From Paragyromitra xinjiangensis (taxonomy: Eukaryota; Ascomycota; Pezizomycetes; Pezizales; Discinaceae): 64,000 bases of DNA. Location: positions 1,178,001-1,242,000 of the forward strand of contig JBCAMK010000016.1 in NCBI GenBank assembly GCA_038503065.1, read 5' to 3'. Position numbers and translations under genes: made by a program. The notes under the pieces were generated by a model that was not told the DNA's origin, searched no databases, and saw only the letters and a list, made by a program, of their open reading frames with translations. The stretch's first letter is position 1; every line of letters begins with the position of its first letter. This document shows positions 56,409 through 64,000 of this stretch, one piece after another.

Positions 56409-59322
56409 TCAAAACCCCGTCTTCCTTTTCTTCCTCGCCGCCACCCTCCCCCCATGCTTCCCCCTCTCAACCTGGCTCATCACCACCACCTCCACCTGCG
56501 AACTCCCCACCTGTGAATGATCAACCTTCTGTCCCTTCACCTTCAACGGCGGCTGCGAACTAACCGCAATCGTCGGTGGCTGACTCGCTACCTGCAACGA
56601 CCAATTCTCCACATCCCCCCTCTTCCCTCCATCCCCCTTCTTCGCGGAACTCCTCCTCCGATGGTGATTCCGTTTCTTCTTCTTGACTCCCGTCTCATCG
56701 GGCGTATACTCATACTCCCACGGATCCTCCCCAACCTCCCATTTATCCAGCGTGCTCTGAAGCCGCTCCGGTAACGTGATCCGGGTCGATACATTCGCAT
56801 AAGTCCTAATCCTCTGCAGGGGTTCTGGCAAAAACTCCGGCGGGGACTCGGCTTCATTCTCAATTTTTTCTGCAGTAGGGAGAGGCTTTGGTGGAGGTGG
56901 GAGACTCTCGGGTGAGGGCTCGAGATGGAGTCCTATACTCGATAACCACATCTCTGTTGCGAGCATGCGACATAGTCGCTCCCGACGTAGTCGTATCTTC
57001 CCTGGTGTTGCCTCTGGGAGTGGATGCACCCATGTCTGGAGGAGTTTGTTGTAGAGTGGGAGTATCGAGATACGGACTGGTTGATGCTCGATTAAGGCTA
57101 CTGGGTCCTCGCTATCTGCATGCGTGGGAAAGAACTCGTCGGTAGAGGCTGGGATGAGGGATTTTATCTTAAACTCCTTGAGACCTTCTTCATCTAGCAG
57201 GTCGCGGATACGGCTCTCGAGGTCGTCGAGGCGATCATATAGGTGTGCTGGTTGTCGCAGGTTGAGTAACGAGATAATACCAAGGTCGCCTCGATCGATC
57301 CTTTTTTCTAGAATTGCTTTAATCTGCCGCACCGACGCCTCGATTGAGTTCTCGGCATCCTCGTCGCTAGCTGTCTTGAGCGATTCTTGATCTGCTATAA
57401 AAGCGTATTTATAGATATCGCCTAGATCGATCCGTGGCTTCGTTATCACGCTCCGATCGCCTACACTGGGGTTTCCAAACTCTACAAATGTAACATCCGT
57501 ATCTTCGTCTGCGTCTGCATCGAAGCTGAGTCCACGCATCCCGAGCTCCATTTCATTGTCGTCGTCATTTACGTCGTCTTCAACTACGAAACGGGAGCTT
57601 CGTCCTCGTGCACCAATTCCGTCGGTTGTTTTTAGGACTAGTTTGAATTCGCTGTTGGATGCTTCTAGGTCCTGCGACGCGTATAGTCGCTGCGTGATAC
57701 CTAATTCTTTCCCGATTCCAAAGCCGGTGAAGAAGCGGAGGTTTTCATCAGCGAGATACTTTTCTGCCACCTCGTCCGGTTTACCGCGGGAGAAGAGCCG
57801 GCATGGTAGGATTGCGATACCGTATGAGACTGGTGTGGTGGCATCTGTCGGGATTGGCGAGGGGACGATCTTTGCTGTGCCGAGTACTGTTGGGGTTTCC
57901 TCGTGGCTGAAACGGTGCATAGTGACTAGAGTGTTAAAGCGGGAGTGTAGAAACGCGGTGATAGTAGTGTCGTTTGTGTCCAGGAGCTCCATGGATAGAG
58001 AGTGATCGCTAGGATGACGGTAGTGTGGGATGTTCATTAGTGGTTTTCCTGACTGTCGCATATCGACCCAGGTTACTGCCGAAGAGGTGAGCAAGAATGC
58101 GTCGTAGCCATTGTTTTCAGATGGCGGGCGCTGGAGATCAAGGACCCAGCCAGGATTGGTGGGGATTGGGATGTTGGGCTTGCCAGATTGGGGGCTCTGG
58201 GGAGGTGTTAGTGGTGTTGGGGTCTGGCGGGGTCTCACGTACCCGGATGTCGAATAGTCCTGCTCGTTTCCTGTCGCAGGCCATGATAGTGTTTAAGTCG
58301 CCTCCCCACATGATTCTTCCCCAGCCTTTACCGGTCTCATCGCCTGGGGTGGATATATGGCCGCTCGCATACCCTTCTAGTGCGAGATCTCTCCGCATCC
58401 TAGAATCACGAGCCTGTCGACCTTCAATATCCCATATCCTCCATTTCCCACTCTCATCGATGATAGCGAACTGTCGTTCGTACCAAGGATTAAACTCCAC
58501 ATGAGCATGTACAGATCCACCCGCCTCAACATCAACCAACCGCTTCGCCGCGAACGGCTGCGACTGCCCCACAGGCGGTGACCGAAGTCTCGTCTGTCGT
58601 AACACCGTCGTACCTCCCACAGTCCTCACCGCCAAATTCGCTACAGCACAAAATACGTAAGTAAGCTCCCGCAGCACCAGACCCTATCCACCATACTCAC
58701 ATTTCACACTCCCCCCCACACCACCCGCAAATACCACTTGCCGAATCGCACTTCCCCATGACCAAACTACCTCCCCACCTTCAAAAACCCTTGGCACTCC
58801 CACACCCAGCCCCTTGACCCCCTCTATCCCAAACACCTTCTCCGTAACCGCCCCGACACGTAGATCCGCACCTATAGGTCCAGCTGCGAACGCAGCAATG
58901 TCGAGTAACCGCGTACTCTTATTCTCCACATCCACCGCCTTCCCAAACGCTAACAACCGGCCAATCGAAGGATCCATCAACTCTCCATGTGTAGAAACCA
59001 CATGCGACTCCTCAAGAAAATCACCAATAAACCCAAGCGCCGCTCCCATCTCCGGTACATCCTGCGTGAGGCAGCGGGACCACCATTTTCGAGCGCGGTG
59101 GTGATTCGTCCGTGGTAGTGTCTGCTGCGTGATACGGGAAGGCCGGATGATCGTTTCGAGGTCGTTAATCGCGTAGAGTGAAAGTGCCTCAGCTAGTGTT
59201 GTTAGTTAGATTCAACAGCTAGGGAGAGGGAAGGTACCTTGGGTGGGATCTCGGACTTGGTGGATCCATTTATGTGCGCGTGGGGAGTATATAGATGTGT
59301 GGTTTGGGTCGAAGGAGAGCAT
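56409..59322 (-). CDS. rrn6: RNA polymerase I initiation factor Rrn6-like
   Basis: Predicted core-factor subunit (Rrn6/TAF1C class) that helps recruit RNA polymerase I to the rDNA promoter in the nucleolus. Exons (- strand): 59322-59238, 59192-58701, 58640-58243, 58196-56409; 2763 nt, 920 aa (yeast Rrn6 is 894). Family-like features: an N-terminal propeller region with HAHVEFNPWYERQFAIIDE and KWRIWDIEG, GWVLDLQRPPSENNGYDAF, an acidic stretch (VVEDDVNDDDNEMELGM), a helical region (EVAEKYLADENLRFFTGFG earlier in it), and a Lys/Arg-rich tail ending KKRKTGF, typical of the family. Introns of 45, 60 and 46 nt restore frame and phase. The frame stays open upstream of the ATG at 59320-59322 for about 50 codons without another ATG, so a small upstream exon is possible. 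Confidence 0.75.
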
Positions 59323-59999
59323 TTGTTGGAATTGGTGGGATGAAGTTGGAAGTTCGGATGTTAGGTTGTTAGTGTAACCCTGGCCCTGAGGCTCTGCGGT
59401 TGTTACACTTGTCGTCTTTTTAAGGTTTTGTTGCTGGGCTTGACGCCAAGACGAGATGGCATCGGGGTTTGAGAGATTTTACGTAAAGTTGTTCGCTTGG
59501 CGATGGAAAGCAGAGATCTGCGAGCCAGTTGGAGAGGGACGAAGTGGGGTATTAATGGGGTATTAAATGGGTGGGTGGTGTAGGGTGGTGGGTGGTAATT
59601 GGTGATTCAGGGTGAATGAGTGGGATGGATTCACCAGCGTAACTAGAGTCAAGCCAGGTTTCGAAGATATCAACCTGTAGTGTTATCATATTTACTTCGT
59701 TAGACTATTCACCTTTAAAGGATATTTTGTCTAATTCCACAGTGGAAAGAGTAGTGAGACTATTCCTATTCGCTTAAACTCGCGAAAGCTCCAAATATCT
59801 ACCCAAGTTACACATCTTAGTTGAGTCTACGTAGTCCAGGCTAGTGACAAGATTTTGAAAAACGAGTGATCGCTTATGATTTAATACATGCTGGCAGCAA
59901 ATACGCTGCCTTGGTATAAAAAATACACATAATCCCAATCTTAAGTATCTCCGAGATTCAAACACATTCACCCTTGCAACAGGCTCCCTAGAAACCAAA
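59323..59999. other. Intergenic, promoter of the rrn6-like gene
   Basis: The left end is the 5' flank of the rrn6-like gene, with G/T-rich tracts near 59560-59600 (+ strand). The right end is the 3' flank of the methyltransferase gene. Nothing else seen. Confidence 0.5.
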
Positions 60000-61047
60000 T
60001 CAAAGCTTTATAGCCCATGCATTATGTACGATATAATGCACTGCAATCTCCCCTCTTTGATTCCTCTCCAAATCATCCGCTTCCTCCAAAACTTCATCAA
60101 ACTCCTCCCTCAAATCCTACCCCACGTTTCAGTCTTCCACGCAAATCCACACAAATCAAAGGGGTCAAACTCACATCTTTCTCCCCATCACTCAAATTCG
60201 CAATATTACTCAAAGTCCCCAACCGCTTCCACAGCGCCTCCTTCTCCAACCAAATCTTCACCTCAAAAATCTTCTCCTCCAAAGGACTAAATATGCTCTG
60301 GTTCTTGAACGCCGCCGCCCACGCAGAGTCCTTATACCGAGGCGACACATCAGTTGTATACTTCCAATTAATCGTCCTCAATGCACTCTCCCACCGCGTC
60401 TTCGTCGGATACTCCCGCGCCTGATTATAATCCTCCACATTCCAAATCAACCCAACCCTAGCACCCGGTCTGAGCGTCCTCGCAATAGCCGCTAGAGCCT
60501 GAGTATTCGCAAACCTAACCACACCCATCAGGGCCCCACCCAAAACACACAATAAAAAGAATCATATAATCACCAATGAAAAGCCTAGCCACCCTCAGTC
60601 CACACGTATTCTCGACAGATTCGGGAACATCACCTGCGCCACCACCACCGCATCAGCCCACCCATCTGGCACCGGTACAGACACCGCGTCCCCTTCTATC
60701 ACCTGCACCCCGGGCAGTCGCTTCGCCTTAAGTGTCGCAATCATATTCCTGTGCGGTTCCACCGCAACTATCTGGTAGCGCTCATCGCGCGCCGCGAGGA
60801 GCTCCGTAAACTTTCCAGTTCCAGCAGCGAGGTCGAGAATGCGGGCGCGGGGAACGCCAGAGACGTGGAGCTGGGTTAGGAGGTGATCGACGGCTGGTTT
60901 GATGTAGGAGGGACGATGAGCGTCGTATGCGGAGGCGGCGGAGAAGCCAGAGATTGCGTTTGGGTCGAGGGGACGGTAGCTCATTGTGCGTCTTTGGAGG
61001 GAGGGTTTGGTAGAGATGCGCTGGGGGAGGGTGCGGAGGTGGCTCAT
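60000..61047 (-). CDS. Class I SAM-dependent methyltransferase, 293 aa
   Basis: Methyltransferase of the Methyltransf_11 type, similar in layout to the yeast Tmt1/Crg1 group; the substrate is unknown. Exons (- strand): 61047-60634, 60584-60574 (11 nt), 60514-60175, 60116-60000; 882 nt. SAM-binding motif I is ILDLAAGTGKFTELL (about residue 70), followed by VAVEPHRNM (motif II) and VIEGDAVSVPVPDGWADAVV. The 11-nt exon joins AQ to AFHW and then FANTQALAAIARTL, restoring the family motif AQAFHWF. The last intron (58 nt, GTGAGT...GTAG, CTGAA branch) leads to DLREEFDEVL and ERNQRGEIAVHYIVHNAW, a normal C-terminus; reading through it gives an unrelated tail. Residues 1-20 are basic and Ser/Thr-rich, which could be a mitochondrial presequence, with a second ATG at residue 22. 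Confidence 0.85.
60574..60584 (-). other. 11-nt coding microexon of the methyltransferase gene
   Basis: GCTTTTCATTG, bounded by GGCTAG (acceptor) and GTGATT (donor). It encodes Ala-Phe-His and two bases of Trp. Without it the AFHW motif is lost and the frame breaks. Confidence 0.8.
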
Positions 61048-64000
61048 TTATGATGGCTTTTCATGAGGGGTTGATTGGTGCCTGGTCGCGTAATTGTCTC
61101 GCCTTATCGATACGAGATGTTGTGATGATCATTGAGGGCTTGGCGGTGATTGTTTGCCGGGATAACCGAGAAGCGGGTAGGGTCTGCTATTGCGGGTGGG
61201 TTAGGGTTGGTTCGTCGGCCGACGACCCACTTTGGTAGGTAAATTCAACCTCTTGAAGTTTGTAGATTGTTAATCATGTATTGTCATTCCGTTAATCCAG
61301 TTATTGAAAGCCGTGCCTCAAAATAGTTGCCCCAAAGGGTTGCCGGCCCTCCCACCCGGGCAGCCGCACCTGCAGTATCCCCACTGTTAACGAAACCCAC
61401 GTTAATAAAGTCTTGGAAACTGTTCAGGCATCTAGGTGTGGTAGCTACACTAGGGATTGAAATGTGAGCCTTGTGGGACTCCACCGGAAGGTGTGGTTCC
61501 TACGCTAAAAAGGTTACCGGCTCTTCCGCCTAGACATATACACTCATAGCAACATCAGGTTTCTCTGTAACTGCCCGCGGCGTCGCGCAAAGCTGCAGGG
61601 TGTACTTAGGAGAACTCTAACTCTGTCCATCAATACAGATTCTATGCCAGATATTCTCTATTCCTCAGACCCCGATTTTTCGTTTGTAAACGAGTGGAAG
61701 CGCATTCCGTCCCTAAAAGCGAAGGTGTATGACCGATAATAACAGCTTCTTGATGGCGCAAAAGAAACTACGTGATGCACGAGGCTCAACTCAAAGTTCG
61801 ATATTTCATGCATTATCTTTCTCCAGATCAATCGAATCTACTAAATGAGACAACAGCCGTCCGGTTACCTATCTCAGGCTTTGGGCCGTCATGTAACTAA
61901 GCCAAATGCTAGATCTTTCCATACCTTTATCGTAGCTGAATTTATTTAATAGCTAGGTAGCCGCCATAGCCTAAGGGTTGGATACGTGTATGAATTATCA
62001 ATCAATCAATCAATCTATCAATCGATTGATAGCTAGATGGGTTAGGGTTGTCGCGCTTGGAGGGTGGTCTGCTCAACAAGAGCCAACAACCAACCTACAA
62101 AAACCATCCATCAACAACACCTGAAGGTAATCACATTTACCATCATTTATCACCTCTGGAAAGATACGGTGCTTTGGGTTATTACCCCACCCGATCTACC
62201 AGTTTATCGAGACGATTCCTTGATGAAATTCACAATCTCGAATCATCACCGGTGACGGACGCTGACGCATCCTCACAAACACGGAATTTCCTCTTATCAC
62301 AGTGCATAGTTACTCATTAAGCTAATCCATTCCAGCCTTAGAGCATATTCAGCAAAACCGAGCAGGATCCCGAGATATGTGGGATGACTCTGCATCAAAT
62401 GCGAAGCAGCGTCATGAATCGGAAATACGAGGATCAAAATGCAAGAGATATATTAGTTGAAGGTTAACCTTCGTCGGCCAGTCTCCTAAGTCAGGTCGAT
62501 ATGAAGGCTACATTGTTTCTGGCATGTGCAACGAAAAAGGTACACACATGATGAGACTGCTTTAGTTACACAGGAAGCTTAAGATATCATGGAAATCCGC
62601 AGAAAAGTATCATCAACAATCAGTATTCTATCTCCTTCTTCCCCGTCCAATTAATCATGATTGACTATTAGAGAGTATCTTGCTGATCTGAACTATCTAG
62701 CAAACAAAGTGGAAGGCTTTTATGAGACAACTGTCATTTTTCCGGATGATCTGGGTTACTTATTATGCACTAGCTTGCACGACAGCTAACTATTCCGCCT
62801 ACTCTTGCTGGTTGCTAGCAATATTCTTTGCAGCCTGTCCAATTTCTGGAGGAGGACGAAAATGCTACGGATTTTACATTCAAAACGCCGGTAATACATG
62901 ATCTGAACGAGCTAGGTTTATTAAAGAAATGATTAACTTGATACTCGCTTGTTACATGAGAAAAGTCTGGCTGCCATTCTCAATTACCAAGTCTCAGGAA
63001 TGAAAGTTTATTCGTGGGTTTTACACATGTTTATTCTACTCGGAACTGACTCAACAATTCTACACAACAACCATCCGCTGTATTCAAGTCAATAGACGAT
63101 ACTAGGATTGTGCACCGCCTAAGCGATCCGAAGTAATATTGGGGACGTTCGGCTGTGGAATACATTTAAACATCGCGAGGTCCAGCATACACTTCAAAGC
63201 AATATTCAACCCCTCCTAGGAGCCAAACCACGAAAGATATTCAGTGTCTCCAACAACCAGCAAATACTGAGTCATATAATATCATGTTCCAAGAAACAAT
63301 CCTTCCTTCGGGGGCTCTGTAGGCTCGCTCTCATTTCTGCGGCTCCCAAATTCCGGGGAAAACCACGGCGGGAGCATGCACTTGCAATACTATTCAATTG
63401 GGTTGCCTTGAGTAAAACCAGCAGCATCCATCCAGCTATTCGATGATGGAGAAACGATGATACATGAGCCGCATTTCGGGGGATTGTGCCATGTAAGTTC
63501 AACTCTTGCCTACTATAGTACAGCTACTAACCTCAGGGTTCACATAGTAGACGTGATTGTATGGTTCTCCTTGATAGGCTTCTAGATATCGTTGATACGT
63601 TGATGCATGGGAAATGCAAACAGTCAATATACTAGGGCAGATAGAACTCATGTCTACAGAAGGATTACAGAAGTCTCAAATCATCAGTACCTAGGTCTCG
63701 CTATCTATTGAGACAGTTTACACCAAAATTCCCCAAGAAAATGGTCTCCACTAAGAACATGACCGAAGAATTCCGTGGATGGACTCATTGGACCGGCGGA
63801 CCTAGTCCCACCTTTCTTCCCGGGTGGGCCAGTGATATTGACTTACCCTTGAATCACTTGGTCTTGGCAGCCTGACAACTTCCAGTCGGGATAAATTGAT
63901 AGTAATCATGACAGGAGGGAACTGCAGCTCACGGCATTCGCCTCTACAGTCCTGAGCGCCTGGAGGGCTGGGGTTGTGTTATTTTTCCTTGCTTGTGGTG
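61048..64000. other. Intergenic to window end
   Basis: The first 200 bp are the methyltransferase promoter, with a telobox-like GGGTTAGGGTT at 61198-61208. Beyond that no gene is recognised in 2.8 kb; the frames present are short, and the one at 62048 opens at TTG. Confidence 0.5.
61997..62032. repeat. (ATCA)n tract merging into an 18-bp palindrome
   Basis: Several TCAA/ATCA units run into CTATCAATCGATTGATAG (62015-62032), a perfect palindrome. No gene adjoins it. Confidence 0.8.

Noticed and set aside
62048..62320. 90-codon + strand frame
   Set aside because: It opens at TTG, has no domain and overlaps another short frame.

Overview
This is a nuclear DNA window from a filamentous ascomycete fungus. 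Evidence: spliceosomal introns of about 46-290 nt with GT...AG borders and CTRAY-type branch sites; conserved fungal housekeeping proteins (Brr2, a CAD-type Ura2, eIF3b/Prt1, an Rrn6-like Pol I factor, a Ttc27/Emw1 TPR protein); and NACHT-ankyrin and F-box-ankyrin genes of the type expanded in ascomycetes. Long gene-poor spacers and many ankyrin genes would fit Pezizomycetes (truffle/morel/cup-fungus relatives), but that placement is inference. No rRNA, tRNA or CRISPR array was recognised.

Layout. (1) 1-8.6 kb: brr2 on the + strand, with an in-frame 75-nt intron hidden in its open frame. (2) 9-26 kb: a plastic region with two paralogous STAND/NLR immune-receptor-like genes on the - strand (NLR1 10994-15434; NLR2 19700-25933), decayed ankyrin relics beside each, a 424-bp pogo-like MITE, a 123-bp fold-back element and microsatellites. 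(3) 27.3-34.6 kb: ura2 on the - strand, nine exons, first two steps of pyrimidine synthesis. (4) 36.5-44.8 kb: a second accessory block with a BTB/H-type-lectin fusion, an F-box-ankyrin pseudogene and two intact F-box-ankyrin genes. (5) 44.8-48.2 kb: no recognisable gene. (6) 48.2-61 kb: a housekeeping block with ttc27/emw1 and eIF3b as a divergent pair, then an rrn6-like gene and a class I methyltransferase, both on the - strand. (7) 61-64 kb: no gene recognised.

I rebuilt the multi-exon genes by hand. In each case the summed exon lengths are a multiple of three and family motifs are restored across splice junctions. Small exons are the main thing simple ORF calling misses here: both NLR genes begin with an 8-nt coding exon and carry part of the NACHT Walker A loop on a 25-nt exon, and the methyltransferase contains an 11-nt exon.

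The most interesting biology is the NLR pair. They share one eight-exon architecture, N-terminal domain and NACHT, but diverge in their ankyrin arrays. NLR2 has a modular array whose centre consists of almost identical 99-bp repeats, including neighbours differing by one base. This is the signature of fungal repeat-based receptors that evolve by repeat shuffling. Nearby F-box-ankyrin and BTB-lectin proteins also pair recognition repeats with ubiquitin-ligase adaptor domains; any functional link between them is speculation.
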